A stretch of DNA of 64,000 nt from Hydractinia symbiolongicarpus. Lineage: Eukaryota > Cnidaria > Hydrozoa > Anthoathecata > Hydractiniidae. Below the pieces are notes generated by a model. The model was not told the origin of the DNA and searched no databases. It saw nothing but the letters and a program-made list of their open reading frames with translations. Positions 26,201 through 41,200 of the stretch are shown here, piece after piece. The position numbers and the translations under genes were made by a program. The stretch lies in NCBI RefSeq assembly GCF_029227915.1, contig NC_079879.1, positions 34,788,501 to 34,852,500 on the forward strand, in the 5' to 3' direction. Numbering within the stretch: position 1 is the stretch's first letter; each line of letters begins with the position of its first letter.

Positions 26201-29200
26201 GACATTTTGTGTAAGATTTTAAGAACATTTTTTTTGTATATGCATTGCTTACGTCAGCAAAACTTCTAAAGCAACTTAATTTTTAATGGCCTTTTGCCTA
26301 AGTGGATTTTTCCACGGGCCTTATATAAAAATACGGCAGTTCCGTGTCTCTGTGACAGGCAAAGTGGATATCATCATTTTCCTTTGATGTCGCCGAAAAA
26401 CTCATGTCTAATATGTTAAATTTTCTGACGTTACGGCACGACGTCAATAACACTACTTTAACGTCAATATCCTATATTAAATTAATGAAGCCATTACAGT
26501 GCACTTAAAACTTTGAGGCCAAATAACTTGGAAACGAGGTGGTGACATCAATGATTTTTCACCGCGTAGGTAACTAGGGACCACCTGGGACCAATTTTGG
26601 TAAGTTTTCCAAACTTGGCTCCCAAAATCCGTTTCGGTATGCACGGGTTGATGACGTCATCAAAAAACCTTTAAACCCTAATATCTTTGCAACCGTTTGT
26701 CAAAAGTGCATGATCCTATATATTTTCTTGTTCATCGTTTCAAGATCTATACGATGAAGGTGAGAGGGGTATAAATTTCTGAATAAAAAATTTCGCGTTT
26801 TAACGGGCCATTGCTGACATCAGCAAAATTTTTAAACCCTTATATCTCATTAACCGCTCATCAAAAGCACATGATCATATACATTTTCTTGATCAGCGTA
26901 TTAAGCTCTACACAGTCAACGTAAAAACCAGGTTCTAATTTTTTTTGCAGATGGCTTGCTGACGTCATTAAAATTCAAATGACGCTTTCTCTTTACTTTT
27001 ATCTTACCTCAGTGGATTTTTCCACGGGCCTTATCGACTAGTTAGACAATAAACATGCATCTTTCTCTCTTGCTTTTTGTGAACGATGGTAAATTTAAAC
27101 AGGAGCAAACAAATTGACGTGCTCTAAAATTTGTTTGGTCTGGGTTTTTTTGTTGTTTTTTCGCGGATTTTTTTTGTTTCGATCCTTTTTTTTTAAAGTC
27201 ATTACCATAGTAGAAGTTAGAATAGGTAAAAAAAAAATCAATTCATGACTTTATCTGCATTATACTTATTTTCTAAAACTCCACTTGTGAAAGCCTTGTT
27301 GCAACATGTCAAAAAGAATCAAAATTAAAGAGGTAATTGTGTAACTCCCCTCTATTTTGTAAATATGGATATGGTAGTATATATATAAAAGAAACGAAAT
27401 GAAAATGAAGTTACTTAAACTGTTTCTCTTTTATCTTTAATCACAAGTAATTATATTTCCTTGTCTTGCTCCTTACATGTACAGACTGACCAACAAAGTA
27501 ATGATATTTGAGAAAAAAAAGAAAAAAAAAATCTTACTGCACTCATATAAAGCATTTAACTTGAAATAATCACTGTCGGTTGGTTTTTCTCGTTGTCCGA
27601 TACTTGTGTATGACCTAGTAGGATCAGTTGGAATGATCGTCGGTTTGTCGCTGCTTTTTGTAAATGCGTACGCATCATAATGCATAATAGAATTATAATC
27701 ATAATCGAAACCAAACGTTACTGACTCATCCTCATCATTTATGGTAAATTGATCTAAAGTAATTTAGAAAGATATATTTATAAAGGTTTATAAAAATCGA
27801 ATTTTTACCTCCCGATAATGAGCGATAGTGGACGAAATATTCAGGTGACAATATTTTTCCTAAACGCAAATACTTTTTAATTCTTTAAGGAATTACAACG
27901 AAATTGTGGTATTAATAAATATCCAAGCAATTACTTGTAATTAAATAATGTCAGTCAGAGCAACATCCTTAACCTCCTCACTCAGAGAACATAGATTTTA
28001 TAATATTTAGAGAGTTATTTCACATACGACTACCACACAGTTGTATTCAAATGGTTGGCGAAAGTCTTTTCGAGGTGTACCTGCCTGCACCGTAACGCAA
28101 AAAGCAAATTGTCATAAAAGAGTAAATAATGCATTTTTTAACAATTAAAATACATTTTGCAAGAAGTGAAAAGTTTTTTGAAAACAAATAAATTAAAAGT
28201 AGCACAAGTATGGAAAGTATAGCTGCTGCATATCTAAAAATCGACTAGATGGGTGTTTTTAAATTAATGGTGCGGTAGTATATATATGCACAGTGTCAAT
28301 GCTATTGATAATTACTTTGGTAAAATTCATTTAGTTAAGCGAAAATATGTCATGCTACGGGAAGAATATCAGGCAACTGATGCAATTAGAATTGAAACAA
28401 ATACACGTTAGCTTGTTCACGTGTATTTGTAAAGAACCGAAATTATCTGCCTCATTGCGCAACAAACTTGGAAACAATAGACAAAAAAAATAGCTAACAA
28501 CTGTGGCAAAAAATACAGTGAAGGTTTGTGTACCACAGCATTATTTGAAAGTGAAAGTAAAGTATGAACAATAACATGAACCGGAAAATTGTACTTTTTA
28601 GGTTGTTGTTCGGAATAATGGATTAGCAATAGATGAAAATAATTATGTGTTGGGAGCTACACCAGATGGAAAAGTTAAATGGGATGACTTTTATGGCATA
28701 CCTGAGTAGTAATGCAGCCACTTGTATGAAACACAGGATACTCTGTTTTTTGGCAAAAAATCCTCGCATTTTTTATGACAGCAATACAGAATAAATAAAG
28801 GTCATACTTAATACAATCAGAAAAATATCTTGTCATTGACAGAGACAAGGAATACTAGCAAAATAACCAGCAGTTTACAGCTTTACTTAACATGTATTCA
28901 ACAACAAATTATAGAAAAAGACCAGGAAAAAAATAAAAAGCAAATTGTGTATTGCCTCAAGAATTTTAATACTCATAACCATTTCGTCAAAATTTGTTTT
29001 CATTCAGTATACCTGAGTCACCCATGTTACTTTTCAAATTCATAATTTGTAAACCACTATCCAAAAAAGGTCTATTCTAAAGTTGTGCCGGTAGCCAACC
29101 TCCAACGATGTTGGGCGATAGTAAATCTAAATAATAGCTGGAAGATGAGCGTGAAGTATTAGCTGCGATTTGGACTATGCTAGATAGGCTAGATGACAAA

Positions 29201-32200
29201 CGAAAACCTCAAAAACACTAGCTTGCTTGTTTGTATGATTTATATTTTATATGGTATCGCTGTAATGATAACAGACATGCCTTCTTCTTATATTTTTTGA
29301 TAAGAATGATTAAGATCAGATTTCAAACGTGACAGGTAAAGTTTGCATGGATCCAAGTAGATATTTTTAAGTAGCTTTGAAATTTCTTAATGGTTGTTTT
29401 AAACATGTGTGAAAGAAGTGGGGCTCAAAAAGTGTGATCAAAAAATCTGATAAGCATGATAAAATTATTAAGAATTCACCATATTTCGACTTTCATTTGT
29501 GTTTTTGTTACACCGCAACGTTAAAAACTTCTGCTGCTGGTAACTATCGTTTTTTATCAGTCAGCATGAAACAACACTTATTTTTTGTGGAGATCAAAGA
29601 GCTTTAGGAAATGCTACTTGTTACATCCATTTCATAGAGCAGAAACATTCTGAAACAATTCTAGGGAATAACAGGCAGTGCTGCTACATGTCTTTCAGTC
29701 CAATTCCTGTGGTAGTAGTTAAAATATTTTAAAGAATAAATTTTATTATATCTTCTTTTCCTTTTGATAATTTATTTCATAACCTACTTAACTCATGTTC
29801 CTGAACATTCTCTTCCATAATATTCACGTATCTATCACGATCCGGTCTGGTGAATTCATGTTCAAATCCCAATGCATGAAAAAGTTCATGTGCAATAGAC
29901 ATCCGATTTAAACACAAATTTTTTTGTAACGAAAGATACATAAAATTTCTTTTGATTTGTGTATCTGGGTCCAAATAGGTCCCCATCTTGCCACTACCCT
30001 CTGTGTAGCAACTAAAAAAAAGAGATTTCATCATTTGTTGTTGTTACCAACGCCCGACCTTTTAACTAAATACACACAGCTAATGGTAACTGTCAGCTTA
30101 TAGCCAGATAACATTCAGTGTCAGAAATAATCTGTTAATTAATGTCTTGGAAGAGAATGTGACAAAGTCAACACACTCAAAATCAGTCCAACGTTAAACA
30201 TTTTCGTCCCCCGGAGAGCATTGAAATAAAACTAGAATGTTGTTTTGGATTTGTAAATACCTAACTGTAGGGTATTTTGGTAATTCCATTATCTTATACT
30301 TTATTTGCAAATAAAAACTTTTTAGATAAAACTTATCTTTATATTTTTTGTAATTGGGTTTATAATTGAATGTAACTTGAAGAAGGAGACCTGACAGTGT
30401 GAAAAAAACAATACCCATCTCCTGCGATAATTTTAACATGAAAAGTCGTATCATCGTCTGCTAGTATTTCCTCAAACTTGACGCAAGCCTGTGTGGAAAT
30501 AGAATCCATAACGTTTCTAACCATGCTTTTATCTTTTGTATCTAAACAGAAATTTAATTATTTAAGACCATTAGTTGAACAAGCGGAAGAATCTTCTTTT
30601 TATAAAACGTGTTGTATTTCTTATCATACCACAATCTGTTGTTCCTATCGTTAAAAAAAACAATGGGCGTTTATGAAGAATGCTAGGTGGTAAATTTAAG
30701 CCGTGGACGGCAAATTTCTGTGTTTATAAGCTACCAACTCCTTTTTTATCTGAAATTGGCACATTTTTGAAAATAAGTAATTTACATGTTTTGCTGTCCT
30801 GGTGGCGTCATGTAATGCAACGGTCATACGTATGACTGGAAAAAATTTTGTGACCTGATGATGTTTTGATTTCTATTCAAACTACATTTTAATGTGATAT
30901 TAACTTATTTTTACGTGTTGTTTTTAATTTACATTCTTTGATTACGGTAGTCGACTATAAAAAGAGAGCAAACGAAGCCTTCTCCCTAACTTATTTGATC
31001 ACGATAGGATGACTTAGGACGCATAAAGTTAAGATGTCATTCCTACTTACAATTAGTAAGTAATGGAACGTCCAGGTAACTTTCCTTATCGTGGATAGAT
31101 GAAGAACAGGTGCAACGTTGAATTCGGTACAAAGGTTTATTTGGATGAAAGCAGAACTTCTCACAGACTCAATTGTTGCAAATTTGTGAAACTTACACGT
31201 TAAAGTTCAGTCCTCAAAAAATTGCCATGCAATGTTAAATAAAAGTGTTTTAAATTTAAGAGCAAAGATAGAACATTGTCAGCCTAAATAACTCCTGGCA
31301 CTAAAGCCAAATTTACGGTTTCTTGCAAAAAATGTTGACCTTTTGCAAATGTCATGACGGAGATTCTTTTTCGTTAATTTTTCTAAGCAATATATTTCTT
31401 TATTGCTCTTTTTGCTGATAAAAAATATTTTCTTTTTGGTAAAAGAAACTTTTTAACCGCTTCCACATAACTTTACTTTTGATTTTTAATTTGCGAAGAG
31501 GAATAAATTACGCAAATGAAAGAGGGTCTTAAAACATAAAAATATAAATATAAATGCGCGCATCTACTGTTGCCTATGTTATTCCCATTTTTCTTAAAAA
31601 ATTATCCAATTGGTACTATGTTTCCTGCTTTAAGGAAATAAACAATAAACATTTGGTATGGGCTTTTTTTGACCCTCGTAAGTATGGGGGCATAAAGTGC
31701 CCGCGGGCTGTAACTTTTGTTCAGTTTTGTTTCAAGTGACGAAACTTGGCACAATAAAGCATCGATATGTTCTCACTTAGAAACAAAATATTTAGTTTGA
31801 CATGTCATTGCAGGAAGTGTCATAATAAGACAATGACAGACAAATATGCCTTCCTTGGAAATTCTCTTCTTTTTGAAACTATTTACTGCACTAGTCATTA
31901 AAAAAGTAATATGAGAATGTAAGATATTATTAGGAACATTAACAGGTGGTGTAAAAACAAAGGATTTCTCTAAGGAGAAATTGGAAATCGATCAGAATTC
32001 AAATATTCGAGTAATTTCTTTAAAAAATCTATATTTGAGAACCGTAGTGTAAGTAGCTGTCATGGAATAAAACTTGACATATCTGTTAGGACATATGTCA
32101 GTAGCTACTCAATAAAGACAATTTGGATTGACATGACAAAGTGACATTGCCAGAACTATTTATGGAAAATTTATTTTTATTTTTCGAAAGTCCAATAAAA

Positions 32201-35200
32201 GTTAGGAAAAGTAAAAAAAAATCAAGTAATGTTATCCATTATTTAAAAAAAGTTATTAGACTTTAAAAATGCCGCGGGCACTTTATGCCCCCATCCTCAC
32301 CCCCCCTCCCCATACCGAAATAGGGTTAAGTCTATGCAAGTTATTATAATTTTGACAGTTTCTATAGTTGATGTATCGTAATACAGGAAACACCATCTTA
32401 AGCTTTACAACTACCTTTGTGTGTGTAAGTTGTGCAATGTTGATTATGTGTTTTTATTTTTTCTTACCGCAGACTATGACGCACCGTCAACAAAACTGTG
32501 CAATAACTTGAAAACTGGTGGAACAACTGACATCATCTCTTATGTGAAGAATTAAAAAAAGCATGTAAGCCTGTCGAAAGTCCAAATAGGTCAATGTGCA
32601 AAAGAAAAGTATGCACAAAATACACAAGAATATTTTTCATAAAATTATTTCACACGTTGCTTCTATTGTGTACAGCGAGAAACGCTGATTATACTAATAT
32701 ATAGGTTCATATGTTTTCGACGAACTTCTAAGGAAATACAACAGTTAATAAAAGTTGCTGTCGTCAGCAAGGACACGCCAAGAACAATATTTTTCAATAC
32801 TTCCGCATTCCGTTGTGGCTATTGTTTAAAACTTTAATTCGAAACGGGTAGGTAGAGCAAACTTTGAAACATTGTCTTTATTTTTGTCCCCAGTTGGTTA
32901 GTCCTGTTCTGCCCGCATAACAAACGCTGCCCTGATTAAGTACGACAGCTTGCCCCGGTTAAGAACAGGGCAGAAAATACATAATCAGGGCAACATAATC
33001 AGGATGGGCCGGGTTATTACTCAAAAAATATTATTTGGCACTTATAAAAGGAACATAGTCAGGGTAGGCCAGTTTATATACGGCAGTCAAATATTATTTC
33101 TCACTTATCATAGAACGAACATAATCGGGGCAGCCGACTTATGTATGACAGTCAAATATTATTCGTAAAGAACGAACGTAATCGGGGCCGACAGGCTTAT
33201 GTATGACATTTTTATATTATTTTTCACTTATTATAGAACGCGCATAATCATAGAAGGCCGGCTTATGTATGACAGTCAAATATTATTCGAGACTTATAAA
33301 TAGAATCGGGGCTGACTGCTTTTATATCATTTGTTTGACAAGCAAATAGCCCTGGTGGCAAAGTTGTTGTTCTCAAATCAAACGAAATTTCGTGGCAAAG
33401 ACTAAATTTTGGGATTCACAAGTTTAATAACCTTTTGCCAAACTTAATTCCTGCAAAAAGAATAATTTAGGTTCCATGAAATTTAGTTACTTCAATGTAT
33501 ATTATGTTAAAATGTATTTACGACAAGAGTAATTTATACTAAGAATTACTTTGACACTTTTTTCTTTCGCCATGTCTAGTTTTTAGGGGTGTTCTATCTT
33601 CCAGAGAATGTTTAATTTACAAAAGTTTGAAGACAATGCCAATCACAGCCTGCCTGCCAGCCATTTATATCAGCATTCATAATCCGGTCATCACGACATA
33701 ACCAGTGTAAAAAAAAACATAATCGGACCATGCGTACATAATCCGGCCATCCGGTTTATAAACAGGCTGCTTTCGCAATCTGGGAAGAGCAGTCCCCACT
33801 TACCCACGCGCAGTTGATGAAGGCCTGCAAATAACCTTCAAATCGCAATATCTCTGTAACTGTTTTTGAAAGTTATGTATATAGTCCAGCCAATTTTTTT
33901 TTTTGGCAGCGTTTTCAGCTCTAGGCGATAAAAGCAACAAGTGAAATTTAAAACATTCTTTTTAAAAATGCGCTACTTACATCAGCAAAATATCTAAAAC
34001 TTTCTGCCCAACTTTTTTTTTCTCCTAAGTGGAGGTAGAATAAGATCAGCAAAGCTATTACGTTTTAGGTTTAAAGCTAAATAACTTGAAAACAGGTGGA
34101 TATAATTGATGTCATTTCATGCTTGGCTATCTAGTCCCTGATTGTGTAATTACTCCCGTGGCACCAAATTTAAAAAACCATTAAAAGTTTTAAATCCGAA
34201 ATTAAGTTTTAAGTATTAAGTTTTAAAGACCAATTTCATAAAGTTGTGTTTCCCAACCCGTTTCAGATAAGACGGATTAATGAGGTCATCAAAACCCTTT
34301 AAATTGCTACGTTTTTTTTAACTGTTTGTCAAAAATACACCCTCCTAGACAGTCGTTCAGTCAAAATGTGAAGCTCTACACAGTACAGGAAACGGCTGAA
34401 AGGAAATGAAAAAAAATCTTTGTGCATTGATGTGTCATTGCGAAATTTATGAAAATTCAACTGACAGATATTTGCTAATTTTTTTTCGAGTGGATTATTC
34501 CACAGATCTGATCGAGTAGCTTATATCATAATACGAAATTTTCGTTGTGTCTGTCTGTGACTTTTTTAAAGGAGATGTTTTATGTCTCATTTTTTGACAG
34601 ACAAATGAGCTTGTAGCTGTTATCACATTAATACATTCTCCTTCGTAGTTGTTTCCTACATGAGTTTAAAGAAATACAGTTAAGAGGTAAACATACATTG
34701 TCTTCATAGTCTTGATGGGCAAAGGTATCGCCAAGTAATCGAAAGTACTATTTTTAAATGACACAATGAATCCAAATAATCGCTGAATACTTTATATCGA
34801 AAGTTTGAAAAATAAACATGTAAAAACCTGTAAACCGACAATTACGTAGTAGCACCTAATTTTACAATTCAACTTACTAAAGACTGGATCGAATCTGTAG
34901 TATATTATTCTGGTAGGCCAGAGTCTCTCGTAGATTCCTGGATGTGTTATATTTTCATAACCTAGTACTATCAATCTCTTTGACAACACGCTTATGTTTG
35001 CAGTCGTTTTGTCTAGAAAAGAGCAAGAAAATTAATACAAAAAAGTGCACGGGACACAATCAAGAAATAGAGTAAGTTGCAATTACATTCCTTATCCCAA
35101 AAATGATAAATGAACTTAAAGGAGAGGCGAACTTCGCACGGCACGGCTGCGGAATAAAAGTTTATGATGACTGTGTTGATTTTAAAGACCAAAGCGACTG

Positions 35201-38200
35201 GAATAGTCAGCTCTATAATAAATCAATTTAAGTTTCACCTATTCCAACAAAAAACGTCCTATATTGTTTTATATTGAAAATATTCGTAGGGTTATAAAAA
35301 TTTGATTTTTTTACATAAAAACGGTAAATTTTCACCTACAAATTTGCAGAACGACAAAATATAAAACAGTCTGTTTTTTACAGACTGTTTTATATTTAAT
35401 TAGTTTTGTCTTTGTGAGTGCTGAATTTTTGTAATTCAGTATTTTTACACATTTGGCGCAAAACAAATTTCATCGTTCGAAGCTTGTAGTATTTTGTGGT
35501 TAAGGGACTCAAAACATGAAAAAAATATTCTTGTTGGTCATGATAGATATTTCTTAAGTTCAGAGAAGTTTAAACGAAGGTTATGAAATGCTTTTATTAT
35601 TATAGTACGTAAAATATTCTTGGTTACCTTAAACTGAAAATATTATTTTTGATGTTGAATGTAAGTACATCCAAAACCTACTTATTTCATCCCATACAGC
35701 CATGAAAATTCTGTAAAAATGTTGTTAGGAAGATATATAGATACTTAGTTATGAATTTGTTATTATAGTAGTTACCTTAGTAGATTTTAGGATTTAGAAA
35801 TCTATAATTTTTTTTTCTCTCGCTTAAAAATTTTTTTCTGGCTGCCACAAAATAGTTTTTTATTCGCCTTTCCTTTCAGGTAAGTCTTTTTAAAGTCGTA
35901 GAGAAGTGTCGCTAATACAAGATGGACATAGATTATCCACTTCTGCCTACAAACTTTTTACAAACGATTACTCTTTCACGTATAACTATCTATGTGAACA
36001 TAAAGAGAACTAACAATTACATCATTCAACACGATCAAACAACTTTTGTTTGCCTGATTGAGTAAAACTTGCATTAGCTGAGGTGTTAGCCAATACGGCG
36101 TTCATTTATAAATAAACAAAATTAAGAATCGCTCCATAGATGTCAACATGCCTTAACGAGTAATTTTCATTTTGCTAATTGCAAGGGAAGTGACAATGAT
36201 TATATTGATTAGCGAGTACTTGTTGTATGTTGTTATTTCCTATTTCCCTAAATTCATCACCCGCCCGATCATGCAATATTACACCATAAGATCATAATAA
36301 TTTTTGTAATGTTTTCTTTTCTGAATTTTTGTGTCTTGCAATGTTATTAAAGCTCCAAAATGTACAGAATGAACAATTAATTCCGAGATATATCACACCC
36401 AGATCTCGGTGTAGGTCACAGGAGCTAAAGCAAAACATGTGAAGAGGAAGAGAAAGGCAATGGCACGAATACTTTGGAATTTGCGAACAGGACACTTTTA
36501 TTGCACTGAATTTTGCTGCACGCGCAAAGGTTTTACACATTTGTTACTTATACAAAAATATCACTGGCAAATGCTGCAAGAAAAGGGCAACTTCGACTTT
36601 GTTTGATGTTGTTCTTAAACAGGGAGCTTAGCTATCCTGCAGGTACATTTAGGATCAAGCTATTATTTATTAGTACTAGGTAAAATGAGTCAAATTTAAC
36701 CCTATTCATACCGGCAGTGTGCACAATGTACACGGACCAAATCTATTTAGCCGCCACTTCCAAAATTTTCACCGTAGCGTGTTGAAATTTTATGACTTTA
36801 TTATTTTTTACTAGCGGTTACTTGTAAAAAAAAAATTTTTTTTGGCGTGCCGCGCGATCACATCGGTCAGTCTGTCGGTCAAGCGTAATTCGATGTTTTT
36901 TGTTTGAAACAGATCAGATTATATACTTCATAAAATCACATTTAGCGGTAAATAAAGTAACTAATACTTTATTATACTATTCTTATTGATGATGACATGT
37001 ATTCTGAAATGAACATTTAGAACGACCTTTTTATATTTCTAAGTACAAAGTTTCATATAAATAAAAAAGATGGCCCCGAGAAAGCAGAGAATTTCTGCTG
37101 AAGATGCAATTGCAAACATATTGCAGCTTGTAGATGATGATGGTGGTGAACTTGACTTTCAAGAATTATATGCAGATGAAGAGCTTGAAGAAATTATATG
37201 GAAATATAAGGTTTGACTATATTTATGTTTACTTTTTTCTCCCATTGCGACAGTGTTTCTTTTATCATTTTGTTGAAAGTATTTTAATATTTTTTTGCTC
37301 AACTTATTTTATTTAGATGAAGATCCTGAAGGTAATATAGCAGAAGCGAACAAGAGGAAGGAGAAAATGAAGGAGAAGTAGAAGAAAAGCATAGTGAAGA
37401 TGACAACACGGATGACATTGTACGAACCACTCGTGCGAACCGTTTGAGACATCGTTAACTAACAAACCAAAGATTAGGTCATAGTATCGATACTGCCCTT
37501 GACTTGGACAATTATGATGTATTTGAGCTTTCTGTGGAACTCAAAAGCATTGAAGGAATAGCAAAAGTGGACAGAAATAGAAACAATAACATACATTACA
37601 AATTCGATAACTGCCCAACCAACGTAAACACAGTGCAAAACAATCAAGCGAATGTTCTAAGAGGTCAGCAAGGTGTTGCTCTGGTAGCCAAGAGTACCAA
37701 AGATAACAGGGAATCTGTTGAACATTTTATCACTCATATGATTCACAAGATTGTCAATTATACAAACATGAAAATTGAGAAGGTTATCGCTGAACATCCG
37801 GATGAATTCGACAATACAATGAATTCGACCCGTTTATAAAACCTACTGTTCCATCTGAACTTAGTGCGTTTGTGGGGCTGTTTTTATATAGAGGGCTTTA
37901 TAAGCTCAATACAATTAGTATTGAAAAATTGTTTTCTAACGACTATGGTCCACCAAAATTTAGTGCAACTATGTCACGTAATCGTTTTACATTTCTTTTG
38001 TCAAACCTTCAATTTGGCGACCAAACAACTCGGGATGACAGATGGAAGAAAGATCGTTTTCCGCTATACGAGAACTTTTCGAGGACTTTAATTATCGTTG
38101 CTTGCAATTTCTTATACCGTGTGATTATCTTCCTTTAGATGAAACATTGTACCCTGTGAGGACACAGATAGGTTTCAAACAGTGCAACCCAAACAAGCCA

Positions 38201-41200
38201 GCTCAATATGCCATACTATTCAAGTCCATAAATGCAGACCGGTTGAAGAAGATGGTGAATATTACGTACAAGGTACAGAAGAAATTGCGAAATATTAGAT
38301 TGGAAGATTGGAAAGCATGACGGCACTAGCAGGACGAAATATCTCATTTGACCGTTTATACACGTCAATGTAGTTATCAGTCTGATTGTACAGTAAACAC
38401 ATTACAAGTATCGGAACGATGTAAATAAACAGAAAAGGAATTCCACCAGCAATAAAATGTATGTAAGACCGACAACCATTATCATCAGAGATTTATTGGC
38501 AACAAGATGGACCACTTTGCCTTTCGTCGTACGTAGTGAAGACAGCGACAACAAAGAAAAATGTTCTGCTCTTGTCGACACTTCCCCCGCTATTGTGAAT
38601 TCCAAAGTATGATAACTGCTATGATTTTACAAAATGGGGCACTGAAATTATCGACCAGAGAATGGGTTTCCACACATGTAAGCCAAAATCAATGAAAAGA
38701 CCCCTCGTTGTATTCTCCTTTATCATTGATATGGCACATGTAAATAGTGCAACGATTCACGCACTCAATCAAAACAAAGATCCCTGCAAAGTGAATTCAT
38801 TTGAATATGTTTTCCATTTAGTGATCCAATTTGTGAAGCCTTTCATCGAAGAATGTAATGTGAGTCCACTTTAATGACAAATCAAGAACAAGATTGCGTT
38901 GATCCTTGGCCGGCCGCAACAGCCGCAACATCTTGAGGCAGTTCCTTCGTTTAGTGAAAAGCGCGCACGTTGTCATGTGGGTTATTTACATTCTGCCGGG
39001 AAGCTTATTCAGAAAGAAAAGGGAAGTTTGTTTTTGTATCAGATTATGTATATACTGGTGTTCTTTTGTTTTTTAAAACTCAGGCTCTAGTTATTTCTCT
39101 TTGGACAGCCATTTTGCAACGCCCTGTTTCTAGTCTGATAAAAATCAATCGTGATGAGTGCAACCAGACTTTTCCTTATTGTGTGTGTGTTCTGTTTGTT
39201 TCTGTTTGTTTGTCTAATTTGCTATATTACATTAGCTTATTTAATGATATTTGTATTACTGTTTCAATTAAACCTCTGTTTTGTCAAAAATACAAGTATG
39301 AAGTAAATTTGTTTACAGAGTTTATTATAAATAAAACTTGTGCTTTCACTAGAAAAAACCTCACGAGAAATACGTTTGCAACATGTAAAATTAAAAAGAT
39401 AAAAGATTAATTCAAATTTATCGCTTAGAAAATGTTTAGGTTTGAAACAAATGTGTCGTACATAGAGGGTCATAAATTCGTTTTTGTCCCATAGTCATAA
39501 ATAAGCTATGCAGCAACTTCTTTTTTGTTTTCTTTGTTTATACAACTCTCGGTTTTACAGGTGAAACCTCAATTAAATTTCAATGGAGAGTAAGAACATT
39601 GAACGTCTTACAACTATGATATATCACCAAAACTTCATCATTACATTCATTACATTATCAAAAGTTCACAGAATAATTTCAAATTGATTAGTTTCCTGCG
39701 GCCAGTCAAAAAGTTAAACATGTCCGAGGTTTGGGGCCAAATGCTTCCAGCCCAAGAAATTATAGAATGTACTTCCAAAGCAGATTTTGAAATAATCAAT
39801 CTGACTTTTATGCTGTATATATACAAATTTTGAGAAAGGCATTTTTTGAGTTTCACCTGTATCTGCAACACGATTTACCTGCACTACACGTTCAACCTCT
39901 GGTGTCGCTGACGATTAATTTTTATACATCCATGGTAAATTATTCTGGAAAGTAAGAAATACACAACCCTATTTAATTTTAAGGAGTGACAATAGGTTTC
40001 ATATAACTGTTAGGAACATTAGTTTTTGAAAAATAAACTACACCTTTCTTGTTATAAGTGCTCTACTGCATTTTTGACAAAATGTATACCCGGATTAAGT
40101 ACTTAACCTGGAGATTTTAGCTATAACAACAATGCATACCTAGCTGCATACTTAGCTACAATCCCGGTCAAAATATATTGGCAGTAAGCTACAAAAAGTG
40201 CAGTATAATCCTTTCCTACCCCCTCTCCCCCATTATCAATGTTTGGAAACGTGTTAGCACAGCTTTTGAACATTGATACATGGGGAAAGGGGGCTTTGTA
40301 CTTATCTTGCTCCTGCTACACGTGTAAAAAGGATTTACTGCCATTATTCTTTATTCTTGCTCTTTTATGGCAAGATTGTAAAAAAATCAAAAGGTTCATA
40401 TAACTGGCTACCTTCAAAATCCCCTGAAATATTATGGTAGCTAGCTACATGAACATAATGTGTACAGTTATTTGTAGGTTCAACCATTATTTAAAAACAA
40501 ATGTGCCTATGCAGCGCATGGTACTAAGCCAGTCAAAATCTCAAAAACAATATTGTATCAAAATGTGATTATCCACCATTATTTAGGACCTTCAATGTGT
40601 CATTTCGCTATAAGATATTTGTCCAGAATATCGTTTTTATTGGTGTATGGATGTGTATCAAGCATCAGTGCTTGTGTAGTTTATAATAGTGGAAATTCTT
40701 CCCTATAACGGTCTTTTTAAACATCTAAGATTTTAATTTGCGCGAACGTCAACATCCGAAAATCTTACTTTAAATGATGTCTGGGTACGTCTAGCATTGT
40801 TATGGTTGTTTACTGAGTGGAATAAAGACTTCCTTTAAATTGGCCTGCCAAGGGATTTCATGCTTTACTTTAATGTAAGTTGTTTTTATTATTATATAGT
40901 ACTTTTTAACAAGGCATCGATGAATCTTGCATTCTCTTCCTTGTTTAATAAGTACAAATCTAAGGCTTTATTTATATAGGTCTCTTTGGTCATTTTTATG
41001 TAATTTTACGCCAGGCTAATTATCCAAAAAATCAATTTTGTCGTTGTATAGCTTGGGTATTTAACACCAGTGCTTCCTTAGTGTAAACTATAATCTGGTT
41101 GGCATTATTTACGACTTTTACTGTGTTATTTCAAGGAAGATATTTCTTCAAAATATGTTTTTCATTGGTGTATCGATGTGTATCCAACCTCACTGCTTGT

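Noticed and set aside
27473-27540. Extension of gene A exon 5 into an open frame rich in Phe
   Set aside because: A consensus donor TGCA|GTAAGA at 27538 precedes it, and phase with the TSP1 exon fits only with that donor.
38402-38605. Minus-strand 67-codon frame within the piggyBac region
   Set aside because: Shadow of the plus-strand transposase pseudogene.
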